Below, one piece after another: positions 34,463-46,900 of a DNA stretch of 64,000 nt. The notes under the pieces are model-generated. The model did not search any database. It had not been told where the DNA came from and worked only from the letters and a program-made list of their open reading frames with translations. The stretch comes from Mytilus trossulus (lineage: Eukaryota > Mollusca > Bivalvia > Mytilida > Mytilidae), in contig NC_086375.1 of NCBI RefSeq assembly GCF_036588685.1, positions 42,129,270-42,193,269 of the forward strand, read 5' to 3'. Each line of letters begins with the position of its first letter. Position 1 is the stretch's first letter. Both the position numbers and the translations under genes were made by a program.

Positions 34463-35640
34463 CTCTACCACATGTTCTAAGGGAAACAATCCTGTCGCAT
34501 TTGTAATGAAAGAACACAATAGTTTAGGAAAGAAAGCCGAACTGCCAAATCGCTCCAGACCAAATCGTCTTAATTTTTCACCAATTGGCTCCACTTTCTA
34601 CCAACTCGCATCACTCTTGTTTACAAACTTGCCCAAAGTATACAAAGGGTAAAATTTCATTATACTTATAGTCCTGTCATTGGGATTAAACTTTTTTTCA
34701 TGAGTATGATGAGGATGGTAATCTTTAATGCAGTACGGTTTAATTCTTTTTTCTTCATTATTGGGGCGAGTTTTTATTGGTACTGTTTGAAAAGAAAGCA
34801 CATTATGTATCAACTTGTAACACAAAATCACGGGGGCTTGTTTATTGTCAGGGTGGAGTTTTATTTCTAAGTCGTTATTACAACTTATATAAGCTTACTA
34901 ATGTTATAACGACTTAATTTACTAATAGTTAACTCTCTACAACGGCTTAGTTAACTCTTTTAAACAACTTAAAGTTGTCTAATTGACAAACCTGTAACAT
35001 CTGATTTAATTATCAAGCTTTTCAAATCTTAAAAATACATTATAAAAATACTTCCCACTTAGGGAACAACTAGCCTAAGTGTTATTAAATATGAGATGAA
35101 ACCATTAGTTGATAGAAAAAATTAGATGCTAGATGTGTATAGGATTTTTTGCCATCCTCTGAATATAATGAAAAAGCGTGAACAAATACATCTGTCAAGG
35201 ATTTCATTCGGTTCATAAATTATGCATTAATATTTAAAATCTAGTCAAATCTAAAACAGCGGGAGTAATTCGGCCATTCGTTGGTAACTGAAGTCTGACT
35301 ATACCAAGAGATAATAATCGATGTTATAAAGTATAGCACGATTTCATTGATGCGGACACAGGTATAGTATTTTTTCTTATTTCTAAATTGTTAGTTTTGT
35401 TCTTTCTGAAAGCATTTGAGACAAATCATTGAAATTGATATAAGTTTGAAACATGTTTTTATTAATATTACCGAAAGCATTTAATCTCAGTCTAAAACGC
35501 TCAACTTCGGGTCATTCATTCATTATCAGGAAATTTGACACAACTATAGGTTACCGATTTTACACAACTATAGGTTAACGTACGGCCTTCAACAATGACT
35601 ACAGCTCATACCGAATAGTATGACGTCATTTTTCACTGAC
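34463..35640. other. Gene-free stretch; possible 5' UTR exon of transporter B
   Basis: A donor-like GACACAG|GTATAG is seen at about 35,361. Transporter B's first coding exon follows an AG acceptor (TTCTAG) at about 40,972, so a remote untranslated exon is possible. Nothing else recognised. Confidence 0.2.
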
Positions 35641-35770
35641 CTAGTAAACATTTTTGTAAAGGGGGCAGCTGAAGTCCGCCTCCGGATGCGGGGATTTTTT
35701 CGGCTGTATTCTTGCTCTTTGGTCGGGTTGTTGTCTCTTTGACTCGTCCCCGGCTATTTAAATTCTTAAT
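35640..35770 (+). repeat. R2 repeat fragment
   Basis: GGGGGCAGCTGAAGTCCGCC, TCCGGATGCGGGGATTTTTT and TGGTCGGGTTGTTGTCTCTT match the end of R2 (compare 40,625-40,745). Confidence 0.75.
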
Positions 35771-36499
35771 ATTATTCTGATGGCCTTCTTTTGAAACAAG
35801 ATTGCTTTTTCTTTTTTTAAAGAAATGGGATTTTCGCTTCGCTTCTACCTCTGAATTGATTAGATGAGTTAATCTACTATTAAGTATTTTTAAAACTACA
35901 CGTGTTGTTTCTCATGCTTTTTCAAAAATAAATCTCAGGGTTTTTCTTTACAAATTTGACAGCCATTTCCTCTGGATATTTGAATTTCAAGCAAGGTAAT
36001 CCACTTTCCAAAAATCTTAAAAGATGCCTTTGAATATAATGCCAGTGTGTACATTCTAGGTACTAGTAGATGGAATTAGTTTTTTAGTTTTTCACGTAAC
36101 TAAACGGTTCATATAAAGTCATTTTTTTTTACGTGAAAACTTTAATTTATATTATGAATGTGCTAATATATCAAATGTAATCCTCACAACTTTAGATGAG
36201 TTTATTTTTTATTAAGTTCAGCAATGTATTATCTACTTAAACAAATATTCATTTATCAACACATCAGAGAGTGTTAGCCTTTATCAGGTCTGTAAACGTC
36301 ACGCAAACTTATTCAAGGACACATCGTGGTCACTCGTCATAAAGTTGTAATGATGTAAATGTCGAATATGAAGTAGCAGTTTCTGAGATGTCAAAAAAGT
36401 AGTATTTTTATAACAGATTCTATAATGACCGAACCTTCACAATAATGCATCTTTGGAAACAAAGCTCAGTTTGAGATCCAAAAAGAACATTCATTTTTT
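35771..36499. other. Gene-free stretch
   Basis: Nothing recognised. Confidence 0.35.
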
Positions 36500-36700
36500 T
36501 TACATAAATAAGGCCGTTAGTTTTCTCGCTTGAATTGTTTAACATTGTCTTATCGGGGCCTTTTATAGCTGACTATATGCGTATATGGGCTTTGCTCATT
36601 GTTGAAGGCCGTACGGTGACCTATAATTGTAATTTTAGTGTCATCTTGGTCTTTTGTGGATAGTTGTCTCATTGACAATCATACCACATCTTCTTTTTTA
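36500..36700 (+). repeat. R1 repeat, 3' half
   Basis: AAGGCCGTTAGTTTTCTCGC, GGGGCCTTTTATAGCTGACT, GTTGAAGGCCGTACGGTGAC and GATAGTTGTCTCATTGAC are followed by ATACCACATCTTC. It is the clearest R1 end with its preceding body. Confidence 0.8.
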
Positions 36701-37354
36701 TATGAGAAATAAATTATAAGCATTATATTTCTTTAACCCAAACTACCCAAGAATAGTAGACATTACCCCGGTTACTTAATGGAGAAGCAGAAGGTAATGG
36801 TTTCAGATTTATATCCTATGATGTAAATTTTTATAGCACCATTTTATAACCTACCATTACTGCTCTCTACATTTTTCTTTAGATGTTCAATAAATTAATC
36901 TTTATGTTACGTTTCGTTAATCTATTACAGCTTATCTTTGCTACACCTTTCCCGTTAAATAGCCACCTTTTGTTTAACTTATTTCATCATCAAAAATATT
37001 GTCTATACTACTATCTTTCGTCCCAGATTCTATACAGACATGCTTGTTTAAAATAAATACAAGTACTTTGAATTCTTTGAAGGACAAATTTGTCAGTCGT
37101 TAATATAACGTATCATCGGACCACTGATATCAATAGTTCATATCATCCGAAAGGGATAGTTTACGAATGGACGGTTCATGGTAAATATTATTTATAAAGG
37201 ACATGTGATAATAAGGTATGGGCAATTAGCTAAATTTGTATATATTTTTTGTAATTTTATGATGCTTTTTTTTTTCTTGAAATGCGATAACTCAGCATAA
37301 AACCTTTCCTTTTTTTTTAAGTTGTGTTATATAAAATTGAGAATGGTAATTGAA
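36701..37354. other. Gene-free stretch
   Basis: Nothing recognised. Confidence 0.35.
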
Positions 37355-37960
37355 ATAGAACAGACAACAGCAGAAGGTCACCAATAGTTCTTCGATGCAG
37401 CAGTGAGAACCACCCGCACCGGAGGCGTCCTTCAGCTGACCCCTTAACAACTATCTATACTAGTTCAGTTATAATGGACGTCATACTAAACTCCGAATTA
37501 TAAAAAAGAAAATAAAATTAAAAATCATACATGACTAACAAAGGTCAGAAGCTCCTGACTTGGGACAGGCTCAAACATGCGACGGGGTTCCCTCTATACC
37601 TCTAGCTAATGTAGAAAAGTAAACGCATAACAATACGCACAGTAAAATTCAGTTCAAGAAAAGTCCGACTCCGATGTCAGAACAGGTAACAAAAGAAAAT
37701 ACATAAATAATAACAGACTACTAGCAGTTATTGACATGCCAGCTCCAGATCTCAATTAAACTGATTGAAAGATTATGTCTTCATCATATGAATATCAGGT
37801 ACAATCCCTCCCGTTAGGTGTTTAGTAATGCACCATCATAAAATATATGAGAAGAACATGACCCGTGTCATGCCAACCACTGGTTTTTAAATAAATGTGT
37901 TTAATTCCGATGCAAAGACCCTATAAATGCATATTAAATCCAAAATATGCATTCTTATTT
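37355..37960 (-). repeat. R2 repeat, long copy (inverted relative to 59.4 kb)
   Basis: Its reverse complement runs collinear with 59,455-60,065 over about 600 bp. Shared blocks (written on plus here) include GACAACAGCAGAAGGTCACC, GTAAACGCATAACAATACGC, GCAGTTATTGACATGCCAGC and GTTTAATTCCGATGCAAAGA. No protein was recognised in either strand. Confidence 0.85.
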
Positions 37961-37977
37961 TATAGCTATTTAATTAA

Positions 37978-38740
37978 ACGGAGTTTTGTGACAAAAATGT
38001 CGGTTATTGATTTGGGGATGTACGGCGGTCGGGCGGCCGGGCTGTCGGGCGGTCGGGCGGGCGGCAATCAAATGTTGCCCGTGCATTAACTCATGAACCG
38101 TTCAACCAAAGCTTTTAAAATTTTAATATGTTGCTACTGACAACTAAATGAAGGTCAAGTTCAATAATGACTTTAACCGTTCAGGAGTTATGGTTCTTGA
38201 AAGGTTGAAAATGGAGTTTCCAGTCGTGTCCGTGCATTTACGCGTGAACTGTTCTACCAAAGCTTCCCAAGTTTTAATATGTTGTTACAGATGACAAAAT
38301 GGAGGTCAAATTTAATAATGACGATTTTGACTTTTACCGTTCAGGAGTTATGGTTCTTGAAAGATTGAAAAATGGTGTTTCCAGTCGTGTCCATGCATTT
38401 TCTCATGAACCATTCTACCAAAGCTTTTGAAATTTTTATATGTTGGGTACTGATGACAAAATAGAGATTAAGTTCAATAATGACGATTTTGACTTTTACC
38501 GTTCAGGAGTTATGGTTCTTGAAAGATCGTAAAATGGCGTTTCCATTCACGTTGTTGCATTTACTCATGAACCATTCAATCTAAGCTTTTCAAATTTTGA
38601 TACTGATGACAAAATGGAGGTCAAATTTGATATTGACGATTTTCACTTTCACCATTCATCAGTAATGGTTCTTGTGATATTGCCAGGACACAAATAAATG
38701 TTAGTAAATCCGATTTGCTGTCGTTGTGACAGCCTCTTGT
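37978..38740 (+). mobile_element. Element with GGCGGTCG-rich head, four ~155-bp repeats and terminal hairpin
   Basis: A G/C-rich head (about 38,020-38,065, repeated GGGCGGTCGGGC) is followed by four units with landmarks at 38,081, 38,232, 38,393 and 38,555 (periods 151, 161, 162). Each carries GCATT...TCATGAACC..TC, AAAGCTT, GATGACAAAAT and GTTCAGGAGTTATGGTTCTT-like blocks. The right end is the hairpin GCTGTC-GTTGT-GACAGC (38,717-38,733). Tandem cores of ~160 bp with a terminal hairpin are known in bivalve pearl-type and other Helitron-related non-autonomous elements; assignment is inference. Confidence 0.7.
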
Positions 38741-38955
38741 TTTATATTTTAACGCAAAATGTTTTACTGGATACTAATTTAACTCTTACTAGTAACTATT
38801 TATTTAGTAATTGGTTAGTTTAAAAAAAAAAAAAATGATCATAATTTCTTGTTTTCATCTAATTGGCCCTACAATATGAATAAAAAAATATGTAAACTAA
38901 ACACCAATAATCCAACAACCCGGTTCTTATACTGTAACAGTTAACCAATAAGTAA
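38741..38955. other. Gene-free stretch
   Basis: A run of 14 A (38,822-38,835); otherwise nothing recognised. Confidence 0.35.
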
Positions 38956-38957
38956 AC

Positions 38958-39345
38958 ATAAACGGTACCATTTTTTCCTGCACCAGATGCGCATTTCTAC
39001 AATACATGTCTATTCAGTGATGCTGATGCTCGTGGCCAAAACATTTGAAATTCAAAGCTTATATAAAAGATGAAGAGCTATAATCAAAAGGTCCAAAAGT
39101 ATAGCCAAATCCGTGAAAGAAATCAGAGCTTTGCACGAGGGAGCTACATTCCTTAATTTATAATAATTACTAACATTTTGTAGCAGCAAATTTTAATAAC
39201 AGAAAAAAATCGTGTTTTCATGCCAGTACCGAAGTACTGACAACTGGGCTGGTGATACCCTCGGGGACTATCAGTCCACCAACAGAGGCATTGACCCAGT
39301 GGTAGTAATAACATAAACCGTACCAATTTTTCCTGCACCATGTGA
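38958..39345 (+). repeat. R3 repeat monomer (copy 2) plus the start of a second unit
   Basis: The monomer begins near AAACGGTACCATTTTTTCCT and matches 8,740-9,010. It continues through ATACCCTCGGGGACTATCAG to AGTGGTAGTAATAACATAAA, where a second head (CCGTACCAATTTTTCCTGCA, 39,318 onward) starts about 350 bp later. This implies a tandem arrangement cut short. Confidence 0.75.
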
Positions 39346-39419
39346 ATGTGATGTTCAGTTAGTGTCGTTAATTGATGTGGTTCATAAGTATTTCTTGTTT
39401 CTGGTTTTTATAGATGTAA

Positions 39420-39600
39420 CCGTTGGTCCTCCTGTGTGAATAGTTTTATACAACTCAATTTTGGAGCCATTTATTATAGCTTGTTGTTTGTTGTCAGTCA
39501 ATGTTCCGTGTTGAAAGCCGTACTCTAACCTATAATAGATTTTTTACAAATTGTGACTTGGATTGAAAGTTGGTTCATGAGCACTCGTATCACATCTTCA
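39420..39600 (+). repeat. R1-related divergent copy
   Basis: TTCCGTGTTGAAAGCCGTAC, TCTAACCTATAATAG and AAAGTTGGTTCATGAGCACT with CACATCTTC are a diverged R1 end of the subtype also seen inverted at 44,097-44,230. Confidence 0.55.
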
Positions 39601-40389
39601 GTAAGCTAGCAACACCACTCATCACTAGATAAGCGCTATTATATATCAACACGAAAGGCCTTCAATGTCAAATTCATTTCAAAAGATAAAATGATTTATA
39701 ATTTAAATTGTCCTTTGACAAACTTGACAACTAAAGACATTATAAAGAAACTAAGATTCCAATTTCCTTAGGTAAAGTTGACCTTTGGTAAATTTGTCCT
39801 TTTTTTAATTTCTTTTAGTTAAAAGTTTGTATTACGTGTCTGTCTTATACATCCTGGGCTTTCAACTTTTTTGGGTCAAGCGATCCAGAAATTCACCTTA
39901 GACGCACGATATAAATAGTTTTATTTTTATTTACTACGAGTATGACAAAGGTCTGTTCGCGTAATGCATATCTCTACGGAAGTACTTGACTGTAGAAGTT
40001 CTTGCTTAAACAGTTGAATGACAATTATTGTCACGTGGTGACCTCACTTTTCTATCTAATAAAATACTTTAAAAAATATTATGTAAGTGGTATGATAGTC
40101 ATAATTTATGCACATATTTCATTTCATTTTAAATGTAAAGAATAACAGAACTGAAATTCTTTTTTTTATTTTTAATTTTAATATATTTTTCCAAAATAAA
40201 TAAGCAATATTGAATTACCAAAAATACATCTGCGACTGATTTTTAGAAATGATGAATTTATTTAAGATGCTAGTCGCCAAAGAATGAATTCATCTGTCGT
40301 TTGTGTTTGTATCCAAAGTATATTGCAGCTATAAAGATTTTCTTTAATTCAGACAACTCATTTATGAACGTGATGGACTTCTCTTGAAC
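39601..40389. other. Gene-free stretch
   Basis: Nothing recognised. Confidence 0.35.
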
Positions 40390-40770
40390 TGAATTTTAAT
40401 GTGCGTATTGTTATGCGTTTACTTTTCTGCATTTGCTAGAGGTATAGGGGTAGGGTTGAGATATCACAAACATGTTTAACCTCGCCGCATATTTGCGCCT
40501 GTCCCAAGTTAGGAGCCTCTGGCCTTTGTTAGTCTTGTATTATTTTAACTTTTAGTTTCTTGTGTACAATTTGGAGTTTAGTATGGCGTTCATTATCATT
40601 GAACTACATGTAGTATATATTTGTTTAGGGGCCTGCTGAAGGACGCCTCCGGGTAAGGGCATTTCTCGTTGCATTGGAGACCTGTTGGTGACCTTCTGTT
40701 GGTGTCTGCTCTATGGTCGGGTTGTTGTCTCTTTGGCACATTCCCCATTTTCATTCTCAATTTTATCTTT
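40390..40770 (+). repeat. R2 repeat, 3' part
   Basis: ACTGAATTTTAATGTGCGTA, GGGTAGGGTTGAGATATCAC, GCGCCTGTCCCAAGTTAGGA and GACGCCTCCGGGTAAGGGCA align with 59,750-60,060 in the same orientation and extend further right (GGTCGGGTTGTTGTCTCTTT). Confidence 0.85.
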
Positions 40771-40990
40771 TATTGACCTATGAAACAAAAAACATATTTC
40801 GGCTTATCTACTTTTTAAAATATATGTTTAGTCCAGAATGCTTGTCAATAAGCAGTTTACGATGAAATTGCTGTGTAAAATAAGAGCGAAAGAAGAACTG
40901 AAAGGGATATTAACACATTACAGATACATGTACGCAAATGAAACTATAAATATAATTCATTTTTAATTCTAGATATAATAGTCAACAGAA

Positions 40991-43900
40991 ATGGAATCCG
41001 ACAATTTACCAATTGACAGAGGTTGGGCATGGGTTATTTTATTTGGTAAGTATCCACTTCATCTTGATAGTCACCATAGTACTTAAAACCTTAAGAGGCT
41101 GATAAATAAACAAGGGAGGGGGTAAATGAATATTTAGTGGTTTCCGACCACTATGGCTCTGACAACTCCGGTACAAATGTAGCATCAAAACAATAATGTT
41201 TCCAACAAAACCGCTAGCGATGTTTGGTTTTCTGATTTATATTTAATTTTGCTAGCTATGACATTTTACAATAAAATTATACTTTGAAAGACATTTAATC
41301 CATTGTATTGCAGAAAAAAACCCAGTTTTGAAAAAAATAAGAACAACTATTTTTCAATGGTAAACACAATTTACAAAAATCCTGCTAGTAACCAAACGAA
41401 CAAATAAAAAAAAAAACATAAGGGTACTCTATACACTAGAATAAACATTGTATATTGGCCATAAAAGCAGCATATGGTATAATTATAGTATACATTTACA
41501 TTTCTCGCAATATATTGTAAGTATTAGCCTGAAAGATAATAACATCTTATAACAAAATAGTTTTTTCAAGTCGAGATAACCGATGTCAGTAAACCTCCTC
41601 AGTATTTATCAAATGAGGATTACTGTTTATCGGTCGTCCCACTGTCTATATCACTCTTTTCAGCTCTTAATATTATTCCGTATCATGTCTTTTTCACGTC
41701 AAATACGTTAACCCGGCCTTAATAACTTTAACCCGGACGTATCAGCAACGTCATAATGTATGCACCGACGTTAATAACTTTGACCCGAACTTCATATTAT
41801 GTCTCGCAGCTGCTATTTTACGATATCAACATGCAGATAACTTGATAATCGATACATACACTTGAATTTTTAGAGAGGGGTTAAAATTAGACATACTGTA
41901 TTTTACACTTCAATATCCTCTATTGAAAATAAATTGTTTCCGATTGTAAATATGTGTTTATGTATATTATATATATATATATATATAACATATATAAATC
42001 AGCTATTGAAAGCCTATGTAATATGCCAATTGGTGTAACACCACCAATTCGGGCCCGGCCAGAAAGCACATACCAGAAAGTAGTACATATTTAACACAAA
42101 ATAGTTCCTACGCATGGACATAACTTTCAAAAATATTTAGAATATTTTATTAATTTTGGTATCAAATGAAAGATGCATGACTGGTGATCATTGTAGAACA
42201 ATTTTTGACTGATAAATTTGAATAATAAAAAATGTCATGAAATTTAAAACGGAGGGTACATTTTGCCTTTTTGTCAGATCGGAAGTACCTGTTTTGGTAC
42301 ATCCGAAGTTCCGGGAACCAGTTCTTTCTTATATGCCATGTAAAGTATGTTGTTTTTTGTCAGTACAGGACACCAGAAGGTGTTGCTTTGACATGCAATG
42401 ATTGTCACTTTATTTGAACTTAAGATAAAAGAGCTGTGACCACTCGAAATCGAGGAATTTAACATAGAAAGCAATGGGGCCATTAATTAGTGGTGTACTT
42501 CCAATTGTTTTATATTTTAGCCGCTGTCACTACAAATTTCTTGTACGTGGGGACCCTGAAGTCATTCGGAATATTTTTTGTGGAAATTCTTGCTGAGTTC
42601 CAAGAGAGTGTTTCGGTTACTTCACTGATCAACGGTATTCAGACTGCCATGTATTGCACAACATGTACGTTAATACATAATAATAAGGAGATGGTGTATG
42701 ATAGCCAATGGCACATCTACAGTGTATCAGCCATACGATATAGCTCAATTGATTTATATGCCAACGTACAGTTTCAATAATTAGAAAACACCATACCGTA
42801 TAGTCGACTATAAAACAAGGAAAAAAAAAGAAAATACTAATGGCCTAAACTGTTCCGGTAAAATAAAACGACAAACAAAAATCAGATTGAACACTTTCAT
42901 TTATCAAAATAATCAACACGCCATTTTTTTAATTTGTTACTGGTCTAAAGTGAATTAAGAACTGGTTTTTTTCACTATAAATTTAATGATGCGTTGTTAG
43001 ATGAACATATTGGCAACAGTGTCTTTAGTAGGTTACAATCTAGTTCGAAAGTATGTCAATATGCAAAAGCGTTTTCAGCATTTCTAGATAGAATTCGATC
43101 TGTAAAACACACATGTGAAAAGTAAAATCACAAAATACTGAACTCCGAGGAAAATTCAAAACGGAAAGAGCCTAATCAAGTGGAAAAATCAAATGATAAA
43201 ACACATCAAACGAATGGACAACTGTCATAATCCTGACTTGGTACAGGCATTTTCAAATGTAGAAAATGGTGGATTACTGGTTTTAAAGCGCTAAACCTCC
43301 CAACTTGTATGACAGTCGCATCACATTTCATTGCATTGACAACGGTACATGTAAACAGAACACACAGACATAACAGGTAAAAATGTAGGATCACACGCAA
43401 TGTTTTCTAGACGGGCGGATATATAGCTAATATAAAATCACATATTCGCGGAAAACAGATTTTTCATTTATACAAATCATAAGATTTGAAGGAAAAAAAT
43501 CGACAAAACTTTGCAAAATCATTGTAGTAAGGACACATGTAACATCAAAACATTTTCTCTCACATATAATACATATGAAATAAAATTAAATGTATCTTCA
43601 CGACTATGTTTTATATGTAAAATTCAAACTGTATTTTGTAGCTCTTCCAGTATTGTTATTCTTCATGAATAAGATTGGTACCCGTACACTTGTATTTATA
43701 GGAAGTTTAACTATATCTATAGGATACGGTATAAGCAGTTTGGCTCCTAATGTAGACTTTCTTTTCTTCTCCATTAGTGTTGTTGTTGGTGAGTTTATAT
43801 GTTCTAAAAGAATTAAGAAAATAATTACTGAACCATATAAAAGTTATAGAGTTCTGACTTTTAGAATACCTGCATGGTGATATCCTAGCATAATGTTTAA

Positions 43901-46900
43901 TTAATTTTAATTTCCAAATTTCGACAGACAACATCTTTATATTACTTACAACCAAACGTTTCACTTCTTGGCATGGGTCATAGTGGTTGATACGATAATA
44001 GAAATTCTAAGATATAAGACGATGTGGTATGAGTGCCAATGAGACAACTCTCCACCTAAGTCATAATTTATAAAAGTAAACCATTATAGATATAGAAAGA
44101 TGTGGTGTGAGTTGCCAATGAGACAACTCTCCATTCAAATAACAATTTGGAAAAAAAACACATTATAGACCAAGGTACGGCCTTCAACACGAAGCATTGT
44201 CTCACACCGAACAACAAGCTATAAAGGGTCTCAAAGTCCAGGTTACCATATTTCTATGGAGCCCGTCAACTTTTTTAGTTGCTAGAAAAAATCGTGCAAA
44301 GTAATGAATAATGTTAGAAAGACACATTTTTTCAATTGTGTATCTGCAATCAATTTCAAAGAAAAGGGAGATAACAATTTTATCTTGAGTTACACTACTG
44401 TAAACAGTTGTAATTTAACTAAACGATACAGGGGCGGATCCAGGACCTCGATGTCTGGGGGGGCACCATGAACCATTTTTTAAATTGTATATATATATAT
44501 ATATATACATGCGAGTGTGAGTGGTTGCTAGGTTTGTTTTTATTGGGGGGGGGAGCTCGGGTGGGGAGGGGGTCAGATATCATCGTTTCTACATTTCGAC
44601 ATGTTTTACGTTTTTTTACTTTTCACTCTACTGTTAATTGATCTTTATTAAATTCGACCTAAACATGCATCAAATATTTGCCACTGGACGTTTAACAACC
44701 ATGCAGCAATCAAAAAATATCTTCTTTTAACATATTTCATCGCCTCTCTATTCTTTTATATCTATATTTTTTGGCCTCGCTTCCAGACTTACTTTTTTTG
44801 CACATTATTCTAGTAACTGCAAAACACCTTCATATCTTCATAAATGGTGATCTTTTGCATAGCCTCATACGTGTACGTGGTAATTGAGACAATGACAATA
44901 AAAACAAATATATCTGCATGCTTCGTCTTTTAGAGAAATGTATAAGTCTTATATTCTGTTACAAACTACGAAAATCAAATAGCATTTTATTAATGATTAT
45001 TTAATAGGAAATGTTAATTTATTTTTCCTGGACAGGGGGAAAGCATTAGGGAAAAAGGGAGGGGGAGTAAAGCAAATTGTTGATTTCCCTTGAAAATAAG
45101 AGGGGAATGAAATATGACATTCCGTTTAAAAAAACATATCTTCTAAGTTATCAAAAAATAAATTGTTTAATTTGTTGCGGAATAAATTCACAAAAAGAAA
45201 GGTTTGTAAAAAACGTACATTTACATGAGATGTTTGTACCTATTCTTCAAATACACAGATCAGAAGTTTCATCTGGTAATCGATCTTAATGGTATTGTAT
45301 TATAAACCAATACAAATTTGTACTATTCCAATCAACATGTAAATGTATTTTACATAAAAGCTTTTGCATAGAGACATTACACATAGGTGTCAATATTTAC
45401 ACACCCACCGATAAGTTGTCATAAATCACGCATGGGGACGCTGGTATTAATTAACGGGCAGTTTAAGAAGTCTAATCAAGCTGTGACAATTTCCGCACTA
45501 CATAAAAAGTTTCAGTAGCAATAAAATTATGTTAGAAAAAAAATTTAGTGACCTGAACTGGGGGGGCACGTGCCCCCTGTGCCCCCCCGGTAAATCCGCC
45601 ACTGCGATATATATAACCTAAGTTACAGTGTAGTTTTATTCTTCAACGAACCAACATTTTGTAGATCATTCTAGATTTATATTTATAATTATTTCTTTCA
45701 GGAGTTGGGTCGTCGTTTTTGTTTGCCCCATCTCTTGTGGTTATTGGACAGTATTTTGACAAACATCGCGGAATGGCTACTGGCCTTGCCATGAGTGGAG
45801 GTTGTCTGGGTAGTCTTGTACTTCCGCCATTTTACCAATACCTTATAGACACCTACGGACTCAGAGGTGCCCTTTTACTAACTTCCGGTTTACTATTCAA
45901 TACAACTGCCATGTCAGGCTTACTGCGTCCTTTAAATTTTTACAAGAAACAAAAGAAAGATTTAACTTTAGCTAAACCAACAGAAGTGAAAAATGGAACG
46001 AAATATATTTCGATTAATCGATCAAAACATGAAAACAACGCAAACGGAAATATCATGAATTCAAATATAGTTTCCTTGAATGGCGAACAGTTTTCTGGTT
46101 CTCATCCTGTACTTTCAAAATCGTTTCCACATGCAGATCGTGCCAAAGCGAAAATTGAACGTATGAGGACATTTTCTGAAACAAACAAACGTTTTGATAA
46201 GTTTGAAGAAATATCAACTTCAAGAATGTCACTTTCAAGTTTTTACAAATACTTAAGTATTGATGATATAGCAAATATGTCCATAGTTTCCGTAAAGGAG
46301 TTGAAAGGTGGACAAGAAGAATTCGATTCAAGTAGTACAGAATCTCAGAATGAAAAATGCTGTATATTAGACTTGTCTGTGTTTAAAAATCCATCATATG
46401 TTTTATTTTTATTTGTGCACATTCTAGCAACTTTATCACCAGCGTTAGCGCCTTCTTTTTTGCCTGTTTTTCTAAAAGAGAATGGATTAAGTAAACAAGA
46501 AATAGTTATTAATGTTGCCGTCGTTGGTGCCGCAGATTTTGTAGGCAGAATTCTTTGTGGATACTTTGCTGACAAACCATGGATTAAGATCTATCATATT
46601 ATTATGGTGACACAAGGATTAGCTGGATTAGTTATTAACTGCAGTGGTCTGTTTAAAACATTTTGGCCACTTGTTGCATTCTCGGCTTTGTTTGGAATAA
46701 GTGCAGGTGGAATATTTGGTGTAGTGGTCACAATGATCATTTCCATAATTGGAATGGAAAATTTTAGATCAGGATATGCATTTTTAATCATAACTCAAGG
46801 CCCAGTCATTGCCATTTCCGCTCCAATATTTGGTAAGTTACAATATTAACGCTTTTTAAGATTTGCAAGTTATTGAGCTCAGCAAGAATTCATAAATACA

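Noticed and set aside
37895..38089. Gly/Arg-rich end of a 64-aa frame (GGRAAGLSGGRAGG)
   Set aside because: Translation of the GGCGGTCG minisatellite at the head of a repeat element.
41961..41988. (AT)n tract as a promoter or origin
   Set aside because: A simple microsatellite in an intron; no supporting motifs.
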